Program-made: the position numbers and the translations under genes
In this document: positions 8,438-17,831 of the stretch, in pieces
How the letters are laid out: every line of letters starts with the position of its first letter
Numbering within the stretch: the first letter of the stretch is position 1
From: Bariatricus massiliensis
GTDB lineage: Bacteria; Bacillota; Clostridia; Lachnospirales; Lachnospiraceae
Assembly (NCBI RefSeq): GCF_900086725.1
Contig: NZ_LT574838.1
Span: 1,585,649-1,649,648 of the forward strand
DNA length: 64,000 bases
Direction: 5' to 3'
The notes under the pieces: model-generated
What the model was told of the DNA's origin: nothing
The model's database searches: none
Seen by the model: the letters and a program-made list of their open reading frames with translations, nothing else

Positions 8438-9995
8438 AAATCTCAATTTTGTTATATGCTGCCCCTATTTCTTTCAAGGCATCCTCTTCTCTTTTTTGGC
8501 ACGTAAAAATCAATACCTGCCGGTCGTCCTCCGCCAGCCAACACAGTGTCTGCGCAAGTCTCCTATCATCGTAATAGGCAAAGGTATCGTCGAGGATAAC
8601 GGGATACTTCTCCTCGTGAAGCACATCCGACGACGCCATTCGAAGCGCAAAATAAACCTGTTCGATAGTTCCCCTGCTCACCTGCTCCACAGCTACCTTG
8701 CGCCCATCGGAAAGCAGGTGGATATGCAGCTCTTCGTCTACCCACACCTTCTCATACTTGCCTCCGGTAATTTTATTGAGAATGGAAGATACTTTTTCAT
8801 TTAAAATTTCTCCCAGCCTGTCCTGCATGTCTTTTGACAGCTTCATAATCGTATCCACTGCCATTTCAAGCGCCAGACGCTTCTTTTCCTGTTCCTTATA
8901 TACTAAGCTCACCTCGTCCAGTTCCTCCAGCTGTTCCTGAAGGTTGCCGTACTGTATCTGCTTCTCTTTGTAATCCTCTCTAAGCTTCTCACTGCGCCAC
9001 AGGGCTTTTTCCAGATTAGATTCTATCAAGACCTGCTCTTCCTCTTCCTGCTCCTGCTGTAAATCGACGGGTTTCTTATTTCTCCCGTCTTTCATGCAGT
9101 TCCACACGTACAACCCTTCTGCCAGCGCTACCACGATAGCCACCAGAAAGTTCCATGGCCGGTGAAATAAAACAAAAGACAAGATAAAAGCGGCAACCAT
9201 GCCAAACAGCTCCAGCGGATGGATTCTCCACTTGTCAAACGTTCCCGCCTGCTCTTCCTGCTCTTGCATGCGTGCCTGTTCTTCTTCCTTCTCTTTTTTC
9301 TTAGAGAGATAGATGTCCGCCTTCTCCTGTGCCTGTGCAAGCTCTTTCTCCAGCTGATGGAGATCTCTCCAGACATAAGAAGCCTCCAGTTCAATCTTAT
9401 CCCGCTTTTTCTGCTTTTCCCTGCCGGCCTCCTTTACTTCCTTTTCCAGCTCTTTCTTCTTATTCTTCAGCAAAGAAACAGCCCCGTCCAGATTAATCTC
9501 TCCATTCCCGGACGCATAATAATTAGCCGCATAGTTCTTTAGTTCAGCGGCCAGAGGCTGCCCTGTGGGGGCTTTGAGCTGTCCAACCGCCACCGTATTC
9601 TCATACTCCGCCTCTCCCATACCTTCCAGAAGCATCTCCAAGTCTCCATGCTCCAATGACAATTCTTCCCCGTCATCTTCGCAAAAGAGAATCGCTTTCT
9701 TCGAATACTTATCAAAATTCCGCTCCAACCTAAAATTCCGGTTCCCACAGGAGAACCTCAAGATTCCCGCATAATAATTAGGCTGTTCCCAAGGTTCATA
9801 CATTCGAAAGGTATCATTGACAGACGCTCTTCCGCGCCCTCTCTCCAGTCCAAACAGCATCGCCTTTAGAAAGGTATGTACCGTAGACTTTCCCGACTCA
9901 TTCTCCCCGTAAACTAAATTAATTCCTTCTGACAGCCGAATATTCTTTTCTGTAAATTTCCCAAAATTTTTGAGAGTCATCTCAGTCAGTTTCAT
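8436..9995 (-). CDS. YhaN/SbcC-like AAA ATPase with membrane segments
   Basis: This 519-residue protein begins MKLTEMTLKNFGKF, the start of RecF/SbcC/YhaN ATPases, with Walker A YGENESGKST near residue 32. A charged coiled coil (about 165-250) is interrupted by two hydrophobic segments (about 260-300), then a second coiled coil. It ends with a signature/Walker B region (EQVSRGTIEQVYFALR, then VILDDTFAYYDD). It is much shorter than typical YhaN or SbcC proteins. The start lies three bases after the stop of the YhaO-like nuclease, so the two form an SbcCD-like pair, possibly membrane tethered. A role in DNA end processing is inferred from the family. Confidence 0.85.
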   Translation of the reverse strand: MKLTEMTLKNFGKFTEKNIRLSEGINLVYGENESGKSTVHTFLKAMLFGLERGRGRASVNDTFRMYEPWEQPNYYAGILRFSCGNRNFRLERNFDKYSKKAILFCEDDGEELSLEHGDLEMLLEGMGEAEYENTVAVGQLKAPTGQPLAAELKNYAANYYASGNGEINLDGAVSLLKNKKKELEKEVKEAGREKQKKRDKIELEASYVWRDLHQLEKELAQAQEKADIYLSKKKEKEEEQARMQEQEEQAGTFDKWRIHPLELFGMVAAFILSFVLFHRPWNFLVAIVVALAEGLYVWNCMKDGRNKKPVDLQQEQEEEEQVLIESNLEKALWRSEKLREDYKEKQIQYGNLQEQLEELDEVSLVYKEQEKKRLALEMAVDTIMKLSKDMQDRLGEILNEKVSSILNKITGGKYEKVWVDEELHIHLLSDGRKVAVEQVSRGTIEQVYFALRMASSDVLHEEKYPVILDDTFAYYDDRRLAQTLCWLAEDDRQVLIFTCQKREEDALKEIGAAYNKIEI

Positions 9996-9998
9996 CCA

Positions 9999-11054
9999 TT
10001 AACCCCTTTTCGTCTCCAAAAGCGCCTTTACACCTTCAAACAATGCTTGATATTCCACACTACCCTTTTTGCTCTCCCTAAGGCACTCAATATATTTGCC
10101 CAGCAGGTTCTCTGAATTCTGTCTCTGCAGCTTATCAAAATCATAAGCCGGTTCGGTCTCGTCAACAATCTCCAGAATATTTCCATATACATCCATGCTG
10201 TCTACTTCATAGAGCATGTCAGGCTCCCTAAAACCTGTCAGCACAATTTTAAAAATATTTTCTGTTCCCCTGTCCGCAATCATGCTTGTAAGCTTTTCCT
10301 TCACTGCACGGCTCGTCATCTTCGCATCCACTTCCACTTCCATGAAAATGTATTCTCTCCCCGCAAAAGGAACAAACTCAGCTCTTGTCTCCCCACCAAT
10401 TATCTCGCCACGGATAAATCCATGCTTTCCTGTGTCGTTCTTATCTGTAGGCTCCAGAGACCCTGCGTAATAAATCTGATTCTTTTCTACTGCCGCCGGT
10501 TTATGAATATGTCCCAGAGCAATATAATCATAACCCAAGTCAATTAATTTATTTCTATTTATCGGAATATGCTTCTCATCTCCTCCATGGGCCAACAAGA
10601 TTTCTATAGGCTGTCTGTGCTGCGGAAACGCATAATCGTAAAGTCTTTCCGTTATCTCCCTCTGGTGATAACTCAAACCGTATATGCACACCCCCAGTTC
10701 TTCCAGCTCTGCCACATCTATGCTTTCCCCAAATAGGGGATATACGTTCTCGCTCCACTGAAATGTCCGGTAATAGGAAGACGGCTTTATATAATCGTGG
10801 TTGCCGGCTATCAGCGCCACCTTCGTCACAGAAAGATTTGAGAAGAGATAATCCACCTCCTTCAACTCCCGCAAAAGCGGCTGACGGTGGAAGAGATCCC
10901 CCGCCAGCAGCAGCAAATCTACTCTCTCCTCTTCGCAAACTTTTAGAAGCCTTTCAAAGCTCTCCCACAATTCAGTGCCGCGGTTTTCTGTGTATGAACT
11001 TCCTGCGTCCGGACTTGCACCTAAATGTACGTCCGCTGCGTGTATGAACTTCAT
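9999..11054 (-). CDS. YhaO/SbcD-like DNA repair exonuclease
   Basis: This 351-residue calcineurin-like metallophosphoesterase has all the metal-binding motifs in order: DVHLG (residues 9-13), GDLFHRQ near 52, GNHDY near 84, LAHGG near 155 and GHIHKP near 180. This is the YhaO/SbcD/Mre11 nuclease family. It begins ATG at 11054 with AAGGGGAG upstream and is followed three bases later by the YhaN-like ATPase, its expected partner. The first 83 bases overlap the 3' end of the histidine kinase gene in another frame, an unusually long overlap. Confidence 0.88.
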   Translation of the reverse strand: MKFIHAADVHLGASPDAGSSYTENRGTELWESFERLLKVCEEERVDLLLLAGDLFHRQPLLRELKEVDYLFSNLSVTKVALIAGNHDYIKPSSYYRTFQWSENVYPLFGESIDVAELEELGVCIYGLSYHQREITERLYDYAFPQHRQPIEILLAHGGDEKHIPINRNKLIDLGYDYIALGHIHKPAAVEKNQIYYAGSLEPTDKNDTGKHGFIRGEIIGGETRAEFVPFAGREYIFMEVEVDAKMTSRAVKEKLTSMIADRGTENIFKIVLTGFREPDMLYEVDSMDVYGNILEIVDETEPAYDFDKLQRQNSENLLGKYIECLRESKKGSVEYQALFEGVKALLETKRG

Positions 11055-12189
11055 GTTTCTCCCCTTCTTTCTTCAGTGGCAGTACCACAATAAATCTCGT
11101 TTTTTCCTCATCGCTCTCCGCCCGGATAGTCCCGCCGTGCAGTTCCACTATCTCCTTGGCAATGGCCAGCCCCAGACCTGCTCCCCCGGTGCTGCTCGAG
11201 CGGGCAAGGTCGGCCCGGTAGAACTTATCAAATATACGCTCCAGCTGCTCCTCAGGAATCTTCTCTCCCTCATTGGCAAAGCTGATTCCCACCGCGTCGC
11301 CCAAAAGTACCGCCGATATTTCTAATGAAGTATTTTCTTTACAGTAAACAATAGCATTTCTTAAGATATTATCAAAAACTCTGGCCAGCTTATCCGGATC
11401 GCCATAGATAATCAGCTCTTCCTCTGCCTCTACTTGACAGCTCAGCCCCTTTTCTTGAAGAACTCCATATAGCTCATCGGCAATCTGCTCCAGCATCATT
11501 GTCAAATTCAGCTCCACAGGTTCCAAGACGATATCCTGTAGATTGAATTTCGTAATTTCAAAAAATTCACTGATCAAATCCCCAAGCCTGATTGCTTTTT
11601 CCAGAGAAATGTGTGTATATCTCGCCCGCTCCTCCACCGACATCTCTGGATGAGAATCTAGCATGGACAAATATGCCACCACCGAGGTGAGCGGCGTCTT
11701 CAGATCATGTGCCAAAAACAGCACCAAATCATTCTTCTTTTGCTCAATCTGGGCTGCCTCCTGCTCCTGTCTCTTTAACGTATTTTTAATTTCATTCAGC
11801 TTCAGTTCCAGTGGCTTCAGTTCTGTGATAAGATGAATGGGCTCGGCGGAATCCGAGAGAATATTCTCAATCCCCTCCCCCACCTGATCCAAATACTTTG
11901 TCATCTTTGACAGCGCTATGTAAAAAAACAGTGAGAACAATGCAAGGAAACCAAGTATCATAAAAAACACTTTGTTATCCCCGATAAGCTGCCAGTATAG
12001 ACTGACCGCCGTCTCTTCGCTGACATTCATATCTCTCATAAACTGTACGAACAGGTTCGCAAAACTGTCATTGTATATCCCGTCGATCACGAATTCTAAA
12101 ATTACTCCGCCCACAAGAACGGTCAGAGCCGTTACAAAGACAGTCTGCAGCAAAATACTGAGCTTTAGCTTTCGATAATTATTCTTCAA
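10972..12189 (-). CDS. VanS-like membrane sensor histidine kinase
   Basis: About 405 residues. Two membrane helices (about 9-37 and 75-92) flank a short extracellular loop. A HAMP-like linker leads to the dimerisation box FLAHDLKTPLTS with the phosphorylated His near 161, then an N-box (DNILRNAI) and G-boxes (GGAGLGLAIAKEI). The closest recognisable type is VanS. There is no ATG: the start is a TTG, either 12189 (giving LKNNYRKLKL, used here) or 12201. The 5' end overlaps the regulator gene, and the last 83 bases overlap the nuclease gene, giving a basic tail after the normal kinase end (FIVVLPLKK). No vanHAX genes are nearby, so glycopeptide resistance is not implied. Confidence 0.88.
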   Translation of the reverse strand: MKNNYRKLKLSILLQTVFVTALTVLVGGVILEFVIDGIYNDSFANLFVQFMRDMNVSEETAVSLYWQLIGDNKVFFMILGFLALFSLFFYIALSKMTKYLDQVGEGIENILSDSAEPIHLITELKPLELKLNEIKNTLKRQEQEAAQIEQKKNDLVLFLAHDLKTPLTSVVAYLSMLDSHPEMSVEERARYTHISLEKAIRLGDLISEFFEITKFNLQDIVLEPVELNLTMMLEQIADELYGVLQEKGLSCQVEAEEELIIYGDPDKLARVFDNILRNAIVYCKENTSLEISAVLLGDAVGISFANEGEKIPEEQLERIFDKFYRADLARSSSTGGAGLGLAIAKEIVELHGGTIRAESDEEKTRFIVVLPLKKEGEKHEVHTRSGRTFRCKSGRRKFIHRKPRH

Positions 12190-12871
12190 CTTTATATCCA
12201 ACTCCCCATACCGTCTTGATGAAATCCGATTTGCCAGTCGGCCCGCTCATCTTCTCACGCAGGTGCCGGATATGTACCATCACGGTATTGTTGCTGTTTT
12301 TATAGTAGTTTTCTTTCCATACTGATTCAAATAGCTGTTCTGAACTTATGACCTTTCCACGATTTTCGCATAAAAGCCACAAAATATCAAACTCAATAGG
12401 CGTCAGCATCAACTGGCGCTCATTAAATGTACACTCGTGGGATTGTTTTTTCAGAACAAGGCCGCCAAAGTCGATAACCTCATCGTCCTCATTCTTAGCT
12501 CCGTCATTGTACTGGGTATAACGGCGCATTTGGGCTTTCACCCGCGCCACCAGCTCAAGCGGATTAAAGGGCTTCGGTATGTAATCATCCGCCCCCATCG
12601 TAAGACCTGTGATTTTATCTAGATACTCCGTCTTCGCCGTCAGCATGATAACCGGGAATGTATACTTCTCCCGAATCTTCTTTAAAATGGTGAAACCGTC
12701 AATATCAGGCAGCATCACATCCAGAATTGCAAGATCTATTTTCGTATTCTCTATACAGGCGAGGGCTTCCCCGCCTGTATAAAATTTTAAGACATGATAT
12801 TCATTCTGCAGATAAAGCTCTACAACATCTGCAATCTCCTTTTCGTCATCTACAACTAAAATATTATTCAT
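12179..12871 (-). CDS. VanR-like response regulator (OmpR family)
   Basis: This 230-residue regulator has an N-terminal receiver with acidic pair DDE (8-10), phospho-acceptor D51, MLTAK near 76 and PKPF near 100. A C-terminal OmpR/PhoB winged helix ends VWGVGYKVEE. It begins ATG at 12871 behind AGGAGG and overlaps the sensor kinase gene. It most resembles VanR. Targets are unknown; the long gene overlap downstream suggests co-expression with the YhaO/YhaN-like pair. Confidence 0.92.
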   Translation of the reverse strand: MNNILVVDDEKEIADVVELYLQNEYHVLKFYTGGEALACIENTKIDLAILDVMLPDIDGFTILKKIREKYTFPVIMLTAKTEYLDKITGLTMGADDYIPKPFNPLELVARVKAQMRRYTQYNDGAKNEDDEVIDFGGLVLKKQSHECTFNERQLMLTPIEFDILWLLCENRGKVISSEQLFESVWKENYYKNSNNTVMVHIRHLREKMSGPTGKSDFIKTVWGVGYKVEE

Positions 12872-12972
12872 ACTCTGCCTCCTGTTCCTTTCAGGTGTCG
12901 TGCTCCCCCACTTCTCTCACCTTCTTCACAGTCTGCAGACCCGCCTCCGGGTCTTATATACCGGCTCCCAGC

Positions 12973-14364
12973 CTATAACTCACAGTTATTTACAGTTCTC
13001 GGGAACGGCACAACGTCGCGGATATTCTGCATACCAGTCAGATACATCACACAGCGCTCAAAACCAAGTCCGAATCCGGCATGTCTGGTAGAGCCATATT
13101 TTCTCAAATCCAGATAAAATTCATAATCCGCCTCATTGAGGTTCATCTCTTTCATCCTAGCGACCAGCTTATCGTAGTCATCTTCCCTCTGGCTTCCCCC
13201 GATAATCTCACCGATTCCCGGCACCAGACAATCTACTGCCGCAACCGTCTTGTTGTCCTCATTCATCTTCATATAGAATGCCTTGATATCCTTCGGATAA
13301 TCCGTTACAAACACCGGGCGCTTATATACTTCTTCCGTAAGGTATCTCTCATGCTCCGTCTGCAGGTCTGCCCCCCATGACACTTTATATTCAAATTTAT
13401 CGTTGTTCTTATCAAGAATGTCAATAGCCTCCGTGTACGTGACACGCGCAAAATCCGAATTCACCACATGGTTCAAGCGCTCCAGCAACCCTTTATCCAC
13501 AAATGAATTGAAGAAATTCATCTCCTCCGGCGCCTGCTCTAACACATAGCTGATGATATATTTGAGCATACTCTCAGCCAGCATCATATCGTCATCCAAA
13601 TCCGCAAAAGCGATCTCCGGCTCAATCATCCAGAACTCTGCAGCATGGCGCGTCGTATTAGAATTCTCCGCGCGGAAGGTCGGGCCAAAAGTATAGATAT
13701 TGCGGAAAGCCTGCGCATATGTCTCGCCGTTCAGCTGGCCGCTGACAGTCAAGCTTGTTTCTTTATTGAAGAAATCCTGTGTATAGTCCACCGTGCCGTC
13801 CGGATTCTTCGGCACATTCTCCAAATCGAGGGTAGTGACACGGAACATCTCGCCTGCCCCCTCACAGTCACTTCCGGTAATCAGCGGAGTATGCACATAG
13901 ACAAACCCTCTCTCCTGAAAGAACTTGTGAATTGCATAGGCAACCAAAGAGCGCACACGAAATACAGCCTGAAATGTATTCGTGCGTGGTCTTAAATGAG
14001 CGATAGTCCTCAAATACTCGAAACTGTGGCGCTTCTTCTGGAGTGGATAGTCCGGAGCGGACGCACCTTCCACTTCCACCTCTTCCGCCTGAATCTCAAA
14101 CGGCTGCTTCGCCTGCGGAGTAGCTATTAAAGTCCCCCTGACAACAATGGCCGCTCCTACATTTAATTTAGATATCTCCGCAAAATTGTCCATGGTGTCA
14201 TGATAGACTACCTGCAATGGCTCAAAAAAAGAACCGTCATTTACTACTATGAATCCAAAAGCCTTGGAATCACGAATGCTGCGGACCCAGCCGCCGATAC
14301 GGACTTCCTTGCCCAGATACTGCTCCTTGTTCTTATATAATTCTTTGACTGTTATTAATTCCAT
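12973..14364 (-). CDS. asnS: Asparaginyl-tRNA synthetase
   Basis: This 463-residue class II synthetase charges tRNA-Asn. It has an N-terminal OB-fold anticodon-binding domain (about 15-120), motif 1 region near 145, AsnRS-type motif 2 (FRAENSNTTRHAAEF) near 225 and motif 3 (GFGLGFERCVMYLTG) near the C-terminus. The frame is open to 14397, but MELITVKELYKN at 14364 matches the family start and has GGAGGA upstream. Its leader is only about 80 bases, too short for a T-box. Confidence 0.97.
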   Translation of the reverse strand: MELITVKELYKNKEQYLGKEVRIGGWVRSIRDSKAFGFIVVNDGSFFEPLQVVYHDTMDNFAEISKLNVGAAIVVRGTLIATPQAKQPFEIQAEEVEVEGASAPDYPLQKKRHSFEYLRTIAHLRPRTNTFQAVFRVRSLVAYAIHKFFQERGFVYVHTPLITGSDCEGAGEMFRVTTLDLENVPKNPDGTVDYTQDFFNKETSLTVSGQLNGETYAQAFRNIYTFGPTFRAENSNTTRHAAEFWMIEPEIAFADLDDDMMLAESMLKYIISYVLEQAPEEMNFFNSFVDKGLLERLNHVVNSDFARVTYTEAIDILDKNNDKFEYKVSWGADLQTEHERYLTEEVYKRPVFVTDYPKDIKAFYMKMNEDNKTVAAVDCLVPGIGEIIGGSQREDDYDKLVARMKEMNLNEADYEFYLDLRKYGSTRHAGFGLGFERCVMYLTGMQNIRDVVPFPRTVNNCEL

Positions 14365-14446
14365 GATAAAATTCCTCCATCGTCTTACTGATTGCAATAC
14401 TCATACTGTGCCGGCCGGGCACACTAGTCAATGCCGTCATGGGCCT

Positions 14447-14455
14447 ATTATAACA
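14447..14455 (-). promoter_or_regulatory. Extended -10 promoter for asnS
   Basis: TGT-TATAAT on the minus strand is an extended -10 element 83 bases upstream of the asnS start. No good -35 is visible. The leader contains a small GC-rich inverted repeat, GTGCC/GGCAC (14408-14422). Confidence 0.5.
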
Positions 14456-14662
14456 CATATTTTAAGATTCTTGGGAAAATTATACCCAGTTTTTCCGTTT
14501 TATAACATACATTTTAACTTTTTAAACTTTTACGTTGTATAACATTACCAAAACGCAAGTCCATACGAGCTATTGCGTCATGGTGCTCCCCAGTAGAGTA
14601 TGTTATTATATTAACAAAATATATGTCGATTCGAGTCGATAACGTTTATAGGAGGAACTTGT

Positions 14663-17425
14663 ATGAAATTCAAGAAAAGAATCAACAAACTGTACCCCTT
14701 ACTTCTCGCCATCGGACTTATATTTTCTATGGTATTCTCACCGGTCTGCACCGTCACAGGATTTGCAGCAGATGTTCCGCAGATTGAGGAGACCGACAAC
14801 AATGGGAACAATCCAGAAACTCCCGAGATTGTCCCCGAGGGGGAAGATAGCCAATCTTCAGACTTGATACCACCATCAGAAAATATGGTGCCTGACATCC
14901 AAATTCCTATGGTAGAGTCACCAGAAGAATCCGTGGCAGAACAACCTTCTAATTCTGCTGAGCCAGCAAAAGAGAAGGCCGCGCCACAACAAACCTATCC
15001 ACTAGAGCTTGTATACGGAGATGAAAATCTATCCGACGAAGACGCCTTTGTCCTGCTTATTTTCGGTGATGGTTTCACTGAAAATGAACAAGGCAACTTC
15101 TTTACAGAGGCAAAAACAACCGCAGAGTACGTTATGAATACTTCTCCCTACGATGAGTTTAAAGATGTATTCAAAATCTATGCTATGGGCGTCGTATCCA
15201 ATGAGTCCGGCGCAAGAGCGGATAAAGCCACAAATCAAGAGCAGGCCAACGCCGACACGAGAGATACTTACTTCGGTACCTCCTTCTGGTCCGGAGGCAT
15301 GCAGCGGCTCTTGACGGTAAGCAGCGCTGGCGCAGCCGAGGCCAACCGGCTCAAGAATCAATTCCTTCCGGCGGCCGACTTTAACGTCATCATTGTCAAT
15401 TCCGAAACTTACGGCGGAAGCGGCGGGCAAGTCTGTGTTGCCTCCTTAAACAGCGAATCTCTGGAGATGATGCTGCACGAACTGGGCCATACCATCGCTA
15501 ATCTGGCGGACGAATACTTTGCCGGAAAAGACTATGCCAGAGAATACGCGAACATGACAAAGAACAATGACCCGGAGACTATCAAATGGAAACGTTTTAT
15601 TGGTAAGAACGGTGTCGGCATCTATGAATACGACGATGGGGGAAACGGCTGGTACCGCCCCCACGAGAGCTGCAAGATGCGTTATCTAGGTGAGCAATAT
15701 GCGTTCTGTGAAGTCTGTAAAGAAGCCCTGCGGAATGCATTCAGCAGCTATTCTCAGATTACGAAACTATTCTATCAGCAGTATGCAGACATACTTCATG
15801 AAGACGGCGAACCAAAGGATATCCGGGAATACTTTATTATCAGAAAAGGAGACTCCGAAGCAACCGGCGACCAGCTCGGGGATGGATTCACGCTTGAGTA
15901 TAAAGACAGCATCGGAAATGTTCTTCCCGGCGCGCCTACTGAGGCAGGTAATTATACCGTAACAGCAGCTTACAGTGGAGATGCTTCCTATGACAGCGTA
16001 TCACTGACGACAAATTTCACCATTGAACCGGCCGATTTGATTACTTTGAGTGTAGCAGATAAAGTCTATGACGGGACTCCTGTGACTTTAGACTTCTCCG
16101 TCGATTATGACAAAGAGTATTATACCAAAGCTCACTACACCGGAAAAATTGACTATTCATCCAAAATTATCCGGAGTTATGACAGTGATGAGGCTCCAAT
16201 CGTCCCAGGAAAATATGAGGTCACACTGACCGCATACGACAAAGAAAGTGACAAATTAGTCAGCGTCAAAAAGGCATCCTACGCCATTAAGTTCAAGACA
16301 TCAACCATTTATAATCATGACACAAACGATTATCCCGGGGCTATGCCCTATTACAATAATAAGACACTCGTATTCGCAGGAGAAGGCTTTACCGCCGACC
16401 AGCAGGACGAATTCGAAGCAATCGCTAAAAAATACGTGGAATACTTCCGTAATACCGAGCCCTATAAGGAAGCCGATATTCACTTCAATTACCATACTGT
16501 CGAGACGGTGTCCAACGAATCTGGTATTTCCACTCCATCCTCTGCGAAGGACACTTACTTTAGTATGTCTCTGGATGAGAATGGTAAGCTGATTCCTTCA
16601 ACAGACCCGGATAAAGACAGTGTCGGCGGCGCATCCTATGTAGGTTATTATCAAATCACGTCCTACTATACGGCTACAGTGGTCATTGTAAATGAAGACA
16701 ACGTATCCGAAAACGCTGCCGTAGCCAACAGTCGTTTAACCGTTTTCTCCGGGACAAGTGAAAGTGATATGGATTTTGCCGCCAAAGAGCTCTTCAATCA
16801 CTTTACCGGACAGCCCATTGGCTATCGGGCGGATTCAGATGAAGCGGCAGCGGCTCAGCGGGTTGAGTTCTTAAAGTTCCTGTACTACACTTGGTACGGC
16901 ACCGATTATGCTCCAGTCTTAAGCCGCGCCTATAACGAGACTTTTGTAGAAGACGGAACCGCCTATGATCTGGCCCCCTACTTCTATACCTATGTACTCG
17001 GGACTGCGGCAGACGGCGTCTCCTACACCATGACCTACTACGAGGATAACAACGGAGTCCCCGGCACAAAACTTGATTCAGCACCGTCTAAAGCGGGCAA
17101 TTATTTTGCATTTGCAGAGCTAAATATGGATGAAGGACGCCATTATAAGAAAGTTACTGTAAACGGAGAAACATACAGCATTCCACCGTCAAGGGGGTTA
17201 ACTCCTTATACTATCCAGCCGGTAAAAGAAGAAGAAAATCCCGGCGATGATAACAAACCGGGCGGTAACAAACCCGATGACAGCAACAAGCCCGTTCCCC
17301 CTGACAAGCAGAACAAAAACCCACAGACTGGTGATTCCAGTCCAATCATGGTATACAGCGTTCTGGGATTAGGCGCCCTCACTTTGATTATCACGCTTAC
17401 TTATCGCAGACGCCGTATAAAGTAG
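14663..17425 (+). CDS. Cell-wall-anchored M64 (IgA-peptidase family) protein with a duplicated, degenerate protease domain
   Basis: This is a 920-residue exported protein. A signal peptide (1-35, cleavage near GFA-AD) and an acidic, Pro-rich linker precede the M64 metallopeptidase domain (about 112-385), whose zinc site is HELGHTIANLADEY (H272, E273, H276, D283, E284). One or two bacterial Ig/MBG-like domains follow (about 386-545, with VYDGTPVTL). Residues 560-760 repeat the protease fold, including VSNESG...DTYF, but the zinc motif has become KELFN. A further beta domain, a Pro/Asn/Lys linker and a sortase signal NPQTG (886) with membrane helix and RRRR tail close the protein. The family includes an IgA peptidase of Clostridium ramosum. 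AGGAGG precedes the ATG. The true substrate is unknown. Confidence 0.9.
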   Translation: MKFKKRINKLYPLLLAIGLIFSMVFSPVCTVTGFAADVPQIEETDNNGNNPETPEIVPEGEDSQSSDLIPPSENMVPDIQIPMVESPEESVAEQPSNSAEPAKEKAAPQQTYPLELVYGDENLSDEDAFVLLIFGDGFTENEQGNFFTEAKTTAEYVMNTSPYDEFKDVFKIYAMGVVSNESGARADKATNQEQANADTRDTYFGTSFWSGGMQRLLTVSSAGAAEANRLKNQFLPAADFNVIIVNSETYGGSGGQVCVASLNSESLEMMLHELGHTIANLADEYFAGKDYAREYANMTKNNDPETIKWKRFIGKNGVGIYEYDDGGNGWYRPHESCKMRYLGEQYAFCEVCKEALRNAFSSYSQITKLFYQQYADILHEDGEPKDIREYFIIRKGDSEATGDQLGDGFTLEYKDSIGNVLPGAPTEAGNYTVTAAYSGDASYDSVSLTTNFTIEPADLITLSVADKVYDGTPVTLDFSVDYDKEYYTKAHYTGKIDYSSKIIRSYDSDEAPIVPGKYEVTLTAYDKESDKLVSVKKASYAIKFKTSTIYNHDTNDYPGAMPYYNNKTLVFAGEGFTADQQDEFEAIAKKYVEYFRNTEPYKEADIHFNYHTVETVSNESGISTPSSAKDTYFSMSLDENGKLIPSTDPDKDSVGGASYVGYYQITSYYTATVVIVNEDNVSENAAVANSRLTVFSGTSESDMDFAAKELFNHFTGQPIGYRADSDEAAAAQRVEFLKFLYYTWYGTDYAPVLSRAYNETFVEDGTAYDLAPYFYTYVLGTAADGVSYTMTYYEDNNGVPGTKLDSAPSKAGNYFAFAELNMDEGRHYKKVTVNGETYSIPPSRGLTPYTIQPVKEEENPGDDNKPGGNKPDDSNKPVPPDKQNKNPQTGDSSPIMVYSVLGLGALTLIITLTYRRRRIK

Positions 17426-17456
17426 TAACCAACGATTAAGTTATACCTTAATGGGA

Positions 17457-17490
17457 ACGCCTATCCTGCTGGCACAGGGTAGGCGTTTTT
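17457..17490 (+). terminator. Terminator after the M64 gene
   Basis: ACGCCTATCCTG (17457-17468) pairs with CAGGGTAGGCGT (17475-17486), one G.U pair, followed by Ts. The rest of the 17.49-17.70 kb gap shows no ORF or recognisable element. Confidence 0.9.
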
Positions 17491-17701
17491 CATTTTAGAA
17501 TTTGGTACTTAAAAGAGCAACTCTCCTTCGTTCCCGATATTGTTTTCCCATGAACCAAATAACTCCTGTGTTGTTTTGGCTATTTATACATATGTTCATC
17601 GATTCTGTAAAAGCCGGCATATATGAGGACTTAATTTGAGTGAGGTAATTATATTGCCCTCTATCAATTTATCTTGCTTGTGGGTAACTTGTTGGTACAG
17701 C

Positions 17702-17730
17702 TTGCTTTTATCTCCTTACCGTGCTATACT
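17702..17730 (+). promoter_or_regulatory. queT promoter
   Basis: TTGCTT (17702-17707), 17-base spacer, TATACT (17725-17730). The transcript would begin about 40 bases before the riboswitch aptamer. Confidence 0.6.
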
Positions 17731-17778
17731 ACAAATCGCTGTACATCCCCATTCACGGGCATCTCAGCAAAAATAAAG

Positions 17779-17821
17779 CGTGAGTTCGAGACCTTCCTCA
17801 CGTAAAACAAAACTAAAGGAG
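17779..17821 (+). promoter_or_regulatory. preQ1-I riboswitch
   Basis: The P1 stem CGTGAG/CTCACG (17779-17784 with 17797-17802) closes a 12-base loop, TTCGAGACCTTC. An A-rich tail ending AAAACTAAAGGAG follows. This matches the preQ1-I aptamer, in which the tail folds back into the loop as a pseudoknot when preQ1 binds. The tail contains the queT ribosome binding site AAAGGAG, so control is probably translational. Confidence 0.85.
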
Positions 17822-17831
17822 CGAATTTCAT

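Noticed and set aside
12179..12871. Glycopeptide resistance locus
   Set aside because: The regulator and kinase resemble VanR/VanS, but no ligase, vanH, vanX or vanY gene is adjacent; the neighbours are DNA-repair-like genes.
14365..14500. T-box leader for asnS
   Set aside because: The leader from the extended -10 to the start codon is only about 80 bases and lacks a T-box consensus (TGGNACC) and antiterminator.
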